Positions 24,457-36,668 are shown, numbered from the stretch's first letter. The stretch is 64,000 nt of DNA from Norana najaformis (GCA_964023275.1 OZ029915.1:64501-128500), one strand, 5' to 3'. Notes: generated from the letters alone by a model not told the origin. Numbers and translations are program-made.

Positions 24457-27400
24457 TCACTTGGCCAGCTGGTCATCGACGGTTATGGACAGCGCTCGGA
24501 TCTCAGCCAGCTTCTGCTGAATGCCCTGCTTCAGTTCTGCCGATGACTGCGATGAAGGAGAAGAAGCGATGTCCAACTGACGACACAAGTGACCGAAGGC
24601 ATCCTCCGAGTCTGTGTAATATTTGACCTTCACAAACAGACACAGATGTACATTCAATCCCTCCCCAAAAAAACAACAAGCACCAACAAAAGTATCAATC
24701 AGAAATTGTAAAAATGCCAACCTAACAGCAGCAACTCTGTTTTCCATAGGAAGGCACAAGTGAATTAGCTATTATTCAGTTTCACCAATCACCATTAACT
24801 CCTCTTGATAACTCGTTTCAAATGCAAAAAAAGTGCCAGACTGATGACGATGAGCACAGCAACTGACCTGTGCTTTGACAAGAGCTTCAAGTGAAGGCTT
24901 GAAGTAAGTGATGCGACCTTCATAGAGACGAGGAATCTCCTCCATGAGTAAAGTGTTCTGAGCTTCAAAATCTGATCGCGCAATCGCGCATGCCTTACGA
25001 CTCTACCACAAAACATAACATTCAACTGCAACAGAGACACTACATATCATCATAGGCCTTAACTAAAACTACAATCCCTAAAAGAACATGTGCAACTAAC
25101 ATTAACGTTAATTAATAATGATTTCATAATAACCTTCAAAATACATGGCTCAAAAAATCAATAGAGCCTAGTTTCAACAACAACAACAACAACCTAGACT
25201 GTCAAGTTGCTCAAATGATGAGTGACACAACTGAGACTTCATTTTTGTAACAGCACTCATCTGCAACTACCCCGTTCGATCCAAATTAAACATCTCATAG
25301 AAAATCTTATCAAGCCTTGCACTCAGAACCTGCCAAAGCCCGTTTGTTGGAGTTGCAGAAGCAAAGAAATGGAGCAACCAACCCAGAGACCAATGAGATG
25401 ATAAGCCAAGAATATCAAATAGAATGTCTGCTGAGAATCCAGTTGTGCCATGGCTTGTGGATGGCTAGCACAGAAGCAGTAGTCAAGAGAATTGCAGTAA
25501 GAAGAGTCAGCGAACTTACACTATCGAGTTTGACGACATTTGGTCCAGTCCTCTCTCGTTTCAAATATTTATCCACTTTCTCCTGACATTTGCTGTATTC
25601 CTAGAACAGAATTTCCAGACATTTCTCATCTCATCACAACGCCTGCAACTATGTGCCTCTAATTCCATGTTTATGCTAATTGCATAGCACCAGTAGTGTA
25701 TGACTTGCTTAACAGTTGACCATCTTACAAGGAAGGCCTGAAAATGAAGTCGAGTAACAGCTGTACTTTCACTGACTGGCGATGCTCACCCAGCAAGACA
25801 CACATGTGACCAACAGCTCGGTAGTTTAGCAGGTGGTTTCAGCCGAAACAAAATCCTGACTGCTCACCTGGAGGCTCTGTTCACGCTTTCGAACGGCTTG
25901 CTGCACTGATGGGAATATGGTACTGAACCTAAGAACAACATTCAACTCATTAATATTTCACTCTTTGCAACATCACTGGAATGATGAATTTGAATCTGAA
26001 TCCATGAACAAATCAAACACACGTAACAAACTGGTCAATCATGAGTCTCTGGACAAATAAAACTGCAGGATATCTGGATGATACGAAAAGTGGATGATAT
26101 CAAATGTGGATGATATGACTGGAAAGTGAATGATGTGCCACAATGGATGAAATCATCTATGAAATGCAAGAATAGTTTGGAAAAGAAAGATGGAATCAGA
26201 TGGAATGAAAGACAGTTTCTCACTTTTTCATAGGTTCAACGATGGCCTTTTGCGACGTGGCATTCTACAATTCAAGCATTCTACAATTCAAACATTAGTA
26301 AGAAGCACAGTCGGTATGGAAATTCCCAATTCCCCAAGTAAGTAAGCAGGTAAGCAGTGGCATAACTTCGCATCTGAGCCCCTGCAGGGCAACTCAAATG
26401 GGCCTTGCAGGACTTCAGTCACAACATCTACAGTATGCCAGATAAAACCTCCTGCATAGAGACTCGCAGCTGCACAGGTCGCCACTAACAAAGCAACCAA
26501 AAGTAGGCAGACAAACTTCACAGACACCGAACGATAGAATGGATCAAGACTCTCTAAAATTTCATATATAAGAATTCAGGATCTGTGCAGAAGACGATTG
26601 ACACGAACTAAGGTGCGTTGAGTCCTAGAGGTGACAAGAGTCACATCCATTCATTGCATCATCAGTTGGGGAGAAATAACCAGTTGATCAAGTGAGAGAT
26701 GAAGATAACAAACGGCAGGTGAGAAAGACCGGTCACACTGGCCCTCTGGTGACAGTGAATGTGTTACGGTCAGAGCTGAACTGACCAGTTCCTCAACAAG
26801 TAGTTCTAGTTTCTTGGCCGACGTCATCCACTGGTCGACCACATCCCGTAGTTTCTCGTCATCTCGATAAAGGGCGCTCGCTTGAAGGCTCAGCAGAATC
26901 TGACTTTCACATTTTGATTCAGCTGAAATGAATCACGTGACAAGAATTAATTCAACTGAAACGAATCACACAAATTGATTTTTTCCCAAACTATGATAAG
27001 GAAGAAGAATGTCTATTAAAATGTTGGTTAGAAACCTTCTTCAGGTCTCTTTCATCATTACTGGAGAAGCACTCAGCTGTGAGGTTCATGTAAGGCCAAC
27101 CTCCAACAGTACACCACATCACCAATTTGCCCTGACAGGTCTGACTGCCTCCCTCACTCCCTCCCCTTGGGGAAACTGCCTTCCTTGCACTCCTCTGGTA
27201 CAACTGCTCCCTTTGCACCACCAATTTTTCAGGCCAACTTTCCCCTGGCAATTCTGCACATAGCCCCATCCAATTCCTGCCAGTTACAATAGATTGACAT
27301 GAAACACACGATGCAACATACGATGTGCAACACTTTTATACAAAGTCTGGAAAGAAACATGACTGAGACCTCAGAAAAGCAGTGTAAGTGAAATGCTGAA

Positions 27401-29485
27401 AGTCACATAAATAATGTTTTTCGTATGGTAACAGTTACCACCATCTTTCTCACCTGCTTGAGATTCAATGCACTTCTGCATGTCTTTGTGGATTTTCTTT
27501 GTGTTCTCTTCAAGTCTGAGAAATAGAACACAGATCTGCCACATGAAGAAGGGACTCTAGGACCATCATCGCAGCAACGTGCAAATCGCTCCAGAAATAG
27601 AAATGGAGGCAAATGAGCAAAGAACTAGAGAAGCATTTTCAGTCTAAAGACACACTCGCTTAGATCTGTTAGATCTTGAGCTATGTTGAGGTTCTTAAAT
27701 GGCGCTACATAATAGCAACATACAAAGAGAACGTCAAGGGATCCACACTTCATCAGACCAACTGATGATGCCCTTCACATTGCATTTAGTAAATCACCAA
27801 CAGCTGATGCATGTATATTCTCACTAGCTTCCTTATTAATTTCTTGCTTCTCATACAACATATTCCCCAATGAATCAAAAATTAACCAAAAACTGTGCAG
27901 AAAAACTGCAGTAATTTCCTCATTAATGAAAAACACTCAAAACAAAGACAAAATACCCACTGCTCTAGTTTCCGTAGTTCTCTTTCAAATTCTCTTTCTG
28001 ACTGCAAACAAAAAGCAAATCAGCTGAAGAATATTTTCAGCTGACATCTGACTGACCTAATTTCTGACAGACTTCAAACAAAGGCACTCGGAATTTAATT
28101 GTAACTGTACGCTCGAGATTTCTACAGAACCTAACAAAAGCCAAGTCGCGGGAACCAGCTTATTCACAGGCGCTCAGTCAAAACAAAATTGATAGGCAGG
28201 AAGGGCCAGATTCGGATCCAAGTGTCTGGCAGGCAGACAGTCAGATGGCTATGGTATACGACGTTTGGAACCGAAGCAGCAAGACAGACGAGAGGAAGAG
28301 GAGGAATATACACATATTGACATCTGGATTTCAAGATAGCCAGAAGCAGCTTATTTCAGGCTTCCCCAACCCATCAGATTTTGATTTTTGATTACAGTTT
28401 CACTAGAAGCGATCATTGATTGATGCCTTGTGCCCTGTGATAATGGCACTAAAAAGCCATTAGATTTAGATTAGATTACTTCATGCAGGATGAAACAAGA
28501 CGTTTCTTTAGGCTACACTGAACTGAAATTCATTTTTAAACTCAGCACAACAGTATTTATCACATAATCTATATGGCATAGGGCTAATATCACATCTTCC
28601 CCGTTTCTCTCATATATCCAATTACATCATTCAGCAACTTAATTGGCCCCCTATCCTATCTTGTATTCAGTCTAAACTATTGTCTCTGGTAATTAGAGCT
28701 CACATTGGCCAGGCTCCAAAATATTTTTGTGATCTTATTATCATTATTATCAGCTTCCACGCTCCAGTGCCTCATCCCGTCCTCTACGTTCTCTAGGTCG
28801 TCTGGATCTATTTGTTCCTTGTGTTAAGTCCTCACTTGCACAGCAGAGGGCTTTTGCTGTTGTTAGCCCATCTCTAAGGAATGGACTTCTGCTATCGTTT
28901 CATGCAAGGGTCACTGTTGGTGATAGAGCTCAGTCAGTTCGTTGCTTAAAGACGTTCTTATTTCCCCGGGGTTCTCATGCTGGAAGTAATTTGTCCCGTA
29001 AGAAGCGCTATATAAGTTATCAAATACAATACACTATTGTACGAATCTCTCAACATTAAATAAACGGCAGCGCCTCACTAATGAACGCCATAGTCGGTGA
29101 TGGACATGACATGCAGGGCATGGATAGCGCCAACAGCCAGGCGATTTTCAGAAAACATTAGCTCTGGCACTGACATGTTACCCAAACGAATTGTCAACTC
29201 TCTCATATCGCGTTTCACCACTTACAGTTTTTGAAACGGCGCTTTTCTTCGATCCATGAAGCCTGTTGAACGGGTAGTACCTAAACAATCACGAGACATA
29301 GTCTTATTCCACATGAAAATGTCAGACATCAATCAGTAAACAGTGAACGATACAGGACCACGTCAGTACTGTTGTTAATAGCTTGACTGGAGCCCTCTCT
29401 GATTTTGACAAAATTAGTAATCGTAATTGTAATCGACAATACCGAAACTGAAAACCGTATCATTCGTCTCTCACCTGAAACTCAT
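24457..29485 (-). CDS. BIN3: Bridging integrator 3 (BIN3), complete BAR-domain protein, 264 aa
   Basis: BIN3 is a BAR-only, Rvs161-like protein that senses or bends membranes and regulates actin. Exons: 29475-29485, 29226-29280, 27961-28001, 27454-27515, 26786-26922, 26224-26264, 25868-25928, 25520-25600, 24868-25002, 24457-24627; total 795 bp with TGA, exactly in frame. Human BIN3 has 253 residues. Diagnostic stretches are KLEQLEENTKKIHKDMQK, AIVEPMKKFSTIFPSVQQAV, ERTGPNVVKLDSSRKA, DFEAQNTLLMEEIPRLYEGR and the C-terminal ELKQGIQQKLAEIRALSIT. The first coding exon holds only 11 bases (ATGAGTTTCAG, giving MSFR with the next exon), which agrees with the short SWIPFK start of the human protein. 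No SH3 domain follows, as expected. Exon 6 has a duplicated acceptor (see findings). It is divergent from the plus-strand gene at 31.5 kb. Confidence 0.96.
28358..28479 (+). repeat. SINE-like family B copy (BIN3 intron 2)
   Basis: Contains TCACTAGAAGCGATCATTGA, TGATGCCTTGTGCCCTGTGA and a TTAGATTTAGATTAGATTA tail. Confidence 0.7.
28550..29035 (+). mobile_element. LINE 3'-terminal fragment in BIN3 intron 2
   Basis: Plus-strand remnants read ASSRPLRSLGRLDLFVPCVK, SSLAQQRAFAVVSPSLRNGL and SVRCLKTFLFPRG, the C-terminus of a CR1/L2-like ORF2. The 3' end reads AAGCGCTATATAAGTTATC and then AAATACAAT. It contains frameshifts and stops and lies antisense to BIN3. Confidence 0.8.
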
Positions 29486-31492
29486 TTTCGACAAAATTCT
29501 TTACAGAAAAGCTATTTGTAAACACACCGACTGGAATAAGCTGTAAATTCCCGTGACCTCATACGATTGCTTCCCGTTCAATGAAACATCAGTGCTTTGC
29601 ATTCAAGCATAGATTGGAGCTTTTCGTTACGTACGCAATATACGCAACGTATGGAATTAACGTTCAGCAGAGTGTAAAACATTTGCGCGCAACGTAGTCA
29701 ACTTAATTTGCTTATACTGACCTCACTTATATGTAAATTCTTTGTAATTACATATATAACTGATATCATAGAAATGTGCATTTGCCGTTATTTAGGCACA
29801 ATATTCGTTATCACATTTGCGGCGGTAGCTAGATGGCTTTAGTTAACTACAGGGCATCGCACCCATTCCCACGTACCTGTTTTGCACCCATTTTAAACCC
29901 TTTTGTACCCATTCTCTTGCTTGCCACCCTCCGCCAAGATTTGTCTCTCATCAGAACCTTCATCTCGCACTGCCACGCTGTCTCTTTGCCTGACTCTTGG
30001 ATCTTGACCCGGAACCGAACCCTTTTGCCTATCGATTTTGTTGTGACTGAGCGCCTGTGAATAAGCTGGTTCCCGCGGCGCGGCTTTCGTTGGGCGCTGT
30101 AGAAATCTTGGGATTACGATTACGATTACTAAACTGACTAAAACTCTGTAAACAGCAGGATGCGATCTGTGGCTGGCAGCAGTAGGGCGGAAGACCTATG
30201 GACAAGAGCTAAATGTATGGTTAATATTATTGTCTTTCCTAGAGGAGGGTGGTATGAGCCAGTAGGGGTAAGCGGTTTTAACTTAAACCCAGTTAGCCAT
30301 TGTATCCGACTGTTAGCTGGCGTTACGATTACCTTTGAAATCTTTACTGCGATGGTCCGTCATCTCATGTCGCATCTTTACAATTATTGTCTGTGGTTCG
30401 ACGCTTTTTCTCTCAAAAGTGCGCCACAAATCTAACTTGGCAGCCATTTTAATGTTTTGGTGTATTAATTTATAGGAAGTTATTTCATGCGTTTAAGGGT
30501 AAGTTTAATGGTAAGTACACAGGATTATGGCTGATGCTATGCATTGATTATCGAAGTTGTCTTCTTTGCGGCGCACTTCTGTTGTAATAAAATGTTCGTA
30601 GGAGGTCACGCGTACCCGGACTTGTGTTTGGGATCTACAGTGGTTATTCAGATGGAACTGGTAATGTAACTAACATTTAAAATCGCGCATCTCGGTGGAT
30701 CGCGTCGTGGCAAAAGTGATCATAGTAAACTGGAGGAGTACAGATTTTGTATTCCGTGAAAGATCAAGATCCCGCTGGCTGCTAGCCTACTTTTATCTGT
30801 CGCTATACATGTCTAAACGAGTTCAGTAGACCTGACTCTGTGTCGGTAGCTTATGCCTATTTGTTGGCACAGATCTGTTCTGCTATGGTTGTGGATGTGA
30901 TTGTTCCTGAGACAGATTTTATGGGGTCATGACCTTCCGGAGCTGCATTTTGTGCCGTTCTCACTATCATCTTGTCAGAATTAAGATGTGGCAGTTCTGC
31001 TGACAACTGCCGTGGCAGTTCTTCCAAATTGGTGGAGTATTGATGAAGAATCTGGTTCTATGGGACTGGAGCAAAGCTATCAAACTTCTTATTTTGTTGT
31101 TTTTATCAGTTTTATTTTAAATGATTATATTTTTTATACATGTTCAAGTTCTGATGATATTTTAAAATACTTTTTCTTTTAGAACTGTCATTGTTTTGAG
31201 TTTCGGCATAACGGTGCTTGTATTAAGTTGTTAAGTCAGATTGAGGTCTTGGGCTGCGTGACGAGAATTCAAGCAGGAATCCATATTACTGGACTTTGTG
31301 CTGAACATTTGATTGTATCTGTAAGCAAGAGATTGAGATATTTGCATGAAGTCTGTTGTCTGCTTTGTTGAATGATTTTAATATGCAGAAATTTTGCTAA
31401 CTTGATGAGTGTGTTGCGTGATTAGGTTGTCTCATGGTCTTAGCTTAGCATTTGTTGATCAGTGAGGTGATTTTTCTATTGCAGACTCCACA
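29486..31492. other. Divergent BIN3 / 747-aa gene intergenic region
   Basis: Two head-to-head genes whose ATGs are about 2 kb apart. It contains one LINE copy (29850-30129) and must contain the 5'UTR exon(s) and promoter of the plus-strand gene. Candidate donors occur near 30497 and 30511 (GGTAAGTT, GGTAAGTA); I cannot choose between them. Confidence 0.5.
29850..30129 (+). mobile_element. LINE family with (GATTAC)n tail, copy 1
   Basis: Shares with four other copies the blocks TTGGATCTTGACC, TGACTGAGCGCCTGTGAATA and GGGCGCTGTAGAAATCT, and ends in ATTACGATTACGATTAC. It lies in the BIN3/747-aa gene intergenic region. Confidence 0.85.
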
Positions 31493-33736
31493 ATGCCAGT
31501 GAAGAGACTGCGACAGCCAAAGAAGGTCAGGGAAAATTTGACGGAGACTGCCGGCATTAAGGTGCGCCAGACTCGGTCTGAGGCAGCTGAGACAACAAGG
31601 ACTGTGGATGGCAAACGCGTCATGTCGCTGATTCCGGTTGTAAGGAGACGAGGGCGACCGTCACTGGCATCAAAGTTTAATCCAACTGTGGATATTACTG
31701 AGGCCTTGAAAGGACTGGGGAAAGGATTTTTCATAGGTGAAGAAAAGGATTTGTTCAGAACTCCTCTAAAGGGTAGACCTGCTGAAGGTCAAAAGCAGAG
31801 ACAGTCAGCTGCTGGTCTGAGAAGCCCCCCCACATGGTCGAACAAGAGGGGCGCAGGGCAGTTGGGGTCAAGCAGTCATGGCTCTCCAGGATCAGAAGCC
31901 TCTTCTGACAGCCCATACTTTCTTCGTTCAAAAGGCTCTGTAGATGCAGTTGTTGACGACTCTTTGCTTCATCCAAAACTAATGCGGAAATCAGGTGGTT
32001 TGGCATCTGCAGAGAAAGAGAGTCCAGTCAGAAAAGGAAGGAAATCAGTGCAGTCTCCTCCTCACAAAAAAACAGAGCCTGAAAAATCTCCCGTTCTTAT
32101 AAAGGCAGCCAGAGCAAGTTCTTCTGGCAGAAAATATGACAGTCAGGAGAATTCAATCCTTGACAAACAAACCGTTGAAGGGGTGAAAAGAGATGCTGCC
32201 AAGCCCACAGCATTCATCAGAACAACTTCAAAGTCTCGGAGACAGACCAAGACGTCTCGGAACCCAAACTCAGAGGAATTTGCTAATGTAGCTGAGAAAT
32301 CTGTGCAAGTTGAGACTGGTAAGAAAAGAAAGCGAGAGCAGGATGAAATTGATGACCTGATGACAAAAAGAGCAAAGGTGGTGATAGTTGATGCAGGAAA
32401 AAAACTGGAGATGGTGCAAGAACCGAACCAGAAGCTGACTTCCAAACTGTTGGTCCTCAGAGCAAACGACGAAGACATTAGTGACAAAGTGGTCTTGAAA
32501 AGTGAGGGTGAACGAGCCTCGCTTGGCCCGGCAGAAGAGAAGAACAGGGTCCAGAAGAAACACGGGATACAAACATCTGCAGAAAAGGAGATCAGCAAAA
32601 CAAAACAGAAATCAGCAGCACAGGTCGCTTCTGTAGTGACTGGCAATCATTCGACACCATCACAAAAAGGCGGTCCAGTCTTTGAGTCAGTTGACAGCAG
32701 GGCATTGGTTGGTAATGTCCAGAGTTTGAGTGATGCATCTGCTGATTTGGACGAAATTGCACGCAAGAAGCTAAACAATTTGACAGCAGACATATCTGTC
32801 CGAGGTTCCTGGAGTGCACACCTGTACGATAGAGGTGATGTTCCTGTGTCCAAAGTGCCTCGGCTTTCAGTGGCAGCGAATTCTCAGCCAAAGTCGATGG
32901 ATATGCGGAGACTTCTAAGTACAGTCACGCCATCTGTTGACTTCCACGTGAACTGGGATACGTCGGCTGTTAAGGACCAGTTGCTGAGCAGCCTCCGTCC
33001 TCAGAAGACGCTGGCAGACGAGTTGACGACTGTTCCTCATTTGATGATGGCCAAAGAAGTAATTAGCCAGCCAAGCAGCAAGAGATTGTTGGAGGAGAGT
33101 AAAGTCGTGTTGACCAACTCATTTGCATCTCCACTAAGGAGGCCAGACATTGATAAACCTGTGTTTGACAGAGATGTCTTGGAGTTCGGTGAAAATGTGC
33201 CTTCGGAGGTGAGCGCAGTCGTGTTGACCAACTCAGTTGCATCTCCACTGAGGAGGCCAGACATTGATAAACCTGTGTTTGACAGAGATGTCTTGGAGTT
33301 TGGTGAAACTGTGCCATTGCCTTTGAGCAGGAAAACGGTTTGCATTGAGGAAGAAAGGGAAACAAGAAGACGACCATCGTCCAGACTGAACACCGCCACG
33401 CCGTTTACTATGCCGGTGCAACAGCTGAAAGTAAACGATGCGGGTCTACGACGCTCTGTGGACAGGCTGATGCCTACTGTAGACAGAGAAAATGTCGTCA
33501 GAGGACGAAGCCTAGAGCCAGGCATGATTCAGGGTGAAGCGATTCACAGGCAGCCGAAATTCAATGGCCAACTGGCTACGCAGGAACTGAAGCCGGTCAA
33601 TCGGATGGGAAGGGGACGTGGTAGTCGCGTCTTCCGGCGGCTTCTGTGTCTTGTTGGCACTCCAGTGCTAGTCGTTGGCTGTGGCTACCTCGTGCACTTG
33701 GCACTGGCTGCTGGGTACTTGGGAGACTTTTTCTGA
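31493..33736 (+). CDS. Uncharacterised basic tail-anchored protein with AT-hook-like motif, 747 aa
   Basis: I do not recognise this protein. Seen: one uninterrupted coding exon; a Lys/Arg/Ser-rich body; RRRGRPSL at residues 51-58, an AT-hook-like GRP core; several basic patches (GKKRKREQDEIDD and others) that could be nuclear signals; a near-identical 38-residue tandem repeat at about 538-606 (VVLTNSxASPLRRPDIDK unit); and an apolar segment at about 717-743 preceded by RVFRR, ending four residues before the stop. This reads as a C-tail-anchored protein, possibly of the nuclear envelope, but that is inference. A 3' splice site (ttctattgcag) lies 8 bases before the ATG, so the 5'UTR is spliced. 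Codon quality, length and lack of stops support a real gene. It has no LEM, SUN or KASH signature that I can see. Confidence 0.8.
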   Translation: MPVKRLRQPKKVRENLTETAGIKVRQTRSEAAETTRTVDGKRVMSLIPVVRRRGRPSLASKFNPTVDITEALKGLGKGFFIGEEKDLFRTPLKGRPAEGQKQRQSAAGLRSPPTWSNKRGAGQLGSSSHGSPGSEASSDSPYFLRSKGSVDAVVDDSLLHPKLMRKSGGLASAEKESPVRKGRKSVQSPPHKKTEPEKSPVLIKAARASSSGRKYDSQENSILDKQTVEGVKRDAAKPTAFIRTTSKSRRQTKTSRNPNSEEFANVAEKSVQVETGKKRKREQDEIDDLMTKRAKVVIVDAGKKLEMVQEPNQKLTSKLLVLRANDEDISDKVVLKSEGERASLGPAEEKNRVQKKHGIQTSAEKEISKTKQKSAAQVASVVTGNHSTPSQKGGPVFESVDSRALVGNVQSLSDASADLDEIARKKLNNLTADISVRGSWSAHLYDRGDVPVSKVPRLSVAANSQPKSMDMRRLLSTVTPSVDFHVNWDTSAVKDQLLSSLRPQKTLADELTTVPHLMMAKEVISQPSSKRLLEESKVVLTNSFASPLRRPDIDKPVFDRDVLEFGENVPSEVSAVVLTNSVASPLRRPDIDKPVFDRDVLEFGETVPLPLSRKTVCIEEERETRRRPSSRLNTATPFTMPVQQLKVNDAGLRRSVDRLMPTVDRENVVRGRSLEPGMIQGEAIHRQPKFNGQLATQELKPVNRMGRGRGSRVFRRLLCLVGTPVLVVGCGYLVHLALAAGYLGDFF

Positions 33737-34390
33737 GCAGATCTGATTGGCCTTGAGTCAGGCCTGGACTGACAGTGTGTGTAGGTCGTCGTGTGAATCC
33801 GATGACGGAGGGGTCTGTTGTTTTCTGACTGTCTGACTGAGGAAGAGATTCAGCCGCTGGATGTTGTTCAGAGGACTAGACTTGTGTACGTAATGAGGTG
33901 TGTGAGTGTTGAAATGTATAGTGTCTATGTTGAAGAGTGTTTAGACCGTGAATCAAGTGGATGCGAGTGATGCGCTGTGTATGTGACAAATGTGTTAGCA
34001 TGTGTGACAGAAGAGCATGGTGTGAGAGAGAGTCTTGTTATATGATGACAGTCTTTAGCACGACAATTTTGTTGGAAGAAGTGCTGAAGTAATCTTCATT
34101 GTTGATAAACGATTTCAACTGCATGAGTCGTCTGCCTAGAATCAAGGCATCAGGCTACCACATGTATGCGTTTAGTGAATGCCTTTTATAAATACTGTGA
34201 TTGCAGTGCTGCTCTGGAGTTATTCAGGTTTTGATGTCTGTGAATTCTTCCCACTGCGTCTGTCTATGATTCTGTCCGCTTTTCTAATATTCACTTTGCA
34301 CTGGAAATGACACTTGACACAATGTTGGGGATTCTTATTGTTTCACTGCTATGCAGATGAATGAATCCATCCGTTCTGCTCAGAATATGC

Positions 34391-34396
34391 AATAAA
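34391..34396 (+). terminator. Candidate poly(A) signal AATAAA of the 747-aa gene
   Basis: The first AATAAA downstream of the stop at 33736, about 650 bases into an otherwise non-coding plus-strand tail. It would define a 3'UTR of roughly 0.7 kb. Confidence 0.4.
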
Positions 34397-35789
34397 TATG
34401 CAAGACAATTTCTCGCGAACAACCAGAATCAAATTAAAAGGACTTCTTTTAAAATTATTTAAGTCGGGTATTCTTTTAAATGCATAATTAAAGTCGTTAC
34501 TGTTATCTTCGGGTAAGCTCCGTGCAGTTCCTATGAGCAAATCATGTTGTTAAGAAGTATTTAAATTATCAAAAACAGATGCTTAAATTTTGATGGCATT
34601 ATTAGTTTTAATTATGTGTGGGAGAGATGGCAGTGACTTCACTGAGCATCGGATTTGAGGTTCTACGTGGCAGTGTTGCTCATGTTGGGAAGACTGCAAA
34701 TGACGTGACCAAGTTTTTGCCATTTGGCATTGGTGAAGGACTTCTTAAACCTTGAGATTCAACCCACTGTGCTTGATTGGAAATTACTCTTGTCCAAAGG
34801 CCTTTGACTGGGCTTCTTTATTTACAAATGGCTCAGTACAATGAAAAGCTGGTGTTTCCCTCTGGGTATAGTAGCTAGCAGCAGATGAAAATATTTGTTA
34901 AAAAGACTGAGCATGATGCAGCTCTGCTCTAAGTGCACTTGGCTTGTTCAAGAAAGTGAGAACTTTGCTGTGTTTAACTTTGTTGTTTAGTCATGGTTGA
35001 CTGTGTAACTGTTGTATTACTTATTCTTCCCAGCGATTGATTAGGAAGGGTTTCTGAGGAGAAGGCTTTGGAATTGCACTTTGCAGAGGTTGTTGTACAA
35101 TGCAGTGTTTTTCTGTTGTTAACGTCTGTCTAGACTTCGGTGCAACATTTATTTGGCAGCGTTATTATTTTTATTTATTGGGCTTCAGGACGTCTTGATG
35201 CTTGATAGTTCACCTGAAATCCATAGTTTTACTGAACACTGGAGCCTGCCTAAAACACTGTATGCTGGAACCTTCTTACAGCACTGTACACTGGAACCTT
35301 CTTAAAACACTCTGCTTTGGAGCCGCTTTAAAACACTGTGCGTCATTGCCTTCTTAAAGCACAGTGTAGCATGAATTTCTGTATAACACAGTAGAAGCAT
35401 GGATAGAAAATGGATAGAAATTTATTTCAGCTTCAGAGAATGATATCTTTAAAACACAACTTCATCTTAAGGCTGTTCTTTTATGTGGCTGCCATATATT
35501 GATGTGGTTCTTACAGCTAGAAAGACTTACTCATTCTGATTTTGCCCAATGTCAAGAAATTACTTTTCCCATCCTCTATTATTAATGATACTTATGTAAA
35601 AATGTGCATTTCCTCTAGTTTTTTTTATTGGTTGTTGCTGTTTCTTCAGGTTGGTTTGATTTTAAGCTGATTTTAGAGACTGATATTATGCATATAATGT
35701 TATTTTGCAGATTGGTGGATGGTGACTGTTTGATTGCAGGCCTTAAGTTTTACCAGAGTATAATATTTTGTGTAATTATGACTTTTTCC

Positions 35790-35995
35790 TCTTAACTCCC
35801 TCTCCGCTCCAATCCCAAACATCACCCACCGTAGCTGCCTTGCTGTCTTTCTGCCTGACTTTTGGATCTTGACCTGGAACCAAAACCTTTCCGCCTATCG
35901 ATTTTGTTTTGACTGAGCGCCTGTGAATAAGTTGGTCCCCGCGGCGCGGCTTTCATTGGGCGCTGTAGAAATCTCGGAATTACGAATACGATATT
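35790..35995 (+). mobile_element. LINE family with (GATTAC)n tail, copy 2
   Basis: Same 3' blocks as copy 1 (GAGCGCCTGTGAATAAGTTG, GGCGCTGTAGAAATCTCGG) with a short degenerate tail. It is 5'-truncated and non-coding. Confidence 0.85.
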
Positions 35996-36358
35996 TGATG
36001 GTAAAGTTCAAGATTTTCTGTTTGCCAATTGGTGTAGAAGTTTAGTTCAATATCTCTTCAAAAATAGTTTGACCGTTCACTGAACAAAGCCAAACTAATG
36101 ATGTGGCTTCAGAAGATGTTGCAGCCTTTGTTTAAGGCTCTTCCGTTGACACTGTTACTCCACTGTTATGACTACCTTGTTACATGTATTTTAATTGTTA
36201 TGTGTTTTGTAAACTCCCACAGATTTTGTTAGAGCAGATGTCCAGTTTCTTATAAACAGAAAGTTAGTAAAACAATTTGTTGTCATTTTCCAAGTGCAAC
36301 ACGGACTCTGCGAAGCTGATTTGAGTAGATTGACCACTTCCCCCCTACAGCAATGTAA

Positions 36359-36480
36359 TATGTTGGACATATGAAGCACATATGACAATATTCCCATGTG
36401 GACTTCGTATGTCCTCCATGTGGTCCCATATATTAGGACAAGAATCCCATATGGGAATATTGTCAAGGGACATCAGTTGA
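36359..36480. mobile_element. Palindromic MITE-like element, copy 1
   Basis: The two halves are inverted copies: TGACAATATTCCCATGTGGA near the left and, reversed, TGACAATATTCCCATATGGG near the right. It is related to 60639-60775. No coding capacity. Confidence 0.7.
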
Positions 36481-36595
36481 TGTTGCTGTTGGGTTAATTG
36501 TCAACCAGCAGAAGCTCTTGATCAACTACTAAGGCGGAAGCCAGTGCACCAGGCTGTGGTCGAATTACTATGAAGTTTAGTGCCAGAGTGTGGTT

Positions 36596-36668
36596 TGCAG
36601 TAGTCTAGTGGTTAGACTAACTGCAGGACTGTAAGTTGAGAGGTCAGGGTTCAAAACCCTGCTGGGGC
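36596..36668 (+). repeat. tRNA-derived SINE head or tRNA pseudogene
   Basis: Has an A-box-like TAGTCTAGTGG and a perfect B-box GGTTCAAAACC with a paired T-stem, but the acceptor arms do not pair, so it is not a functional tRNA. Confidence 0.6.

Noticed and set aside
26647-26842. BIN3 exon 5 extended to the stop at 26651
   Set aside because: The ORF runs past a donor (CTG|gtcagt at 26785); only splicing to 26264 gives the conserved AIVEPMKK stretch.
32143-33525. Minus-strand frames opposite the 747-aa gene
   Set aside because: They are shorter, overlap in several frames and reflect the strongly biased composition of the sense gene.
36596-36668. Functional tRNA gene
   Set aside because: A- and B-box matches are good, but acceptor and anticodon arms do not form proper stems.
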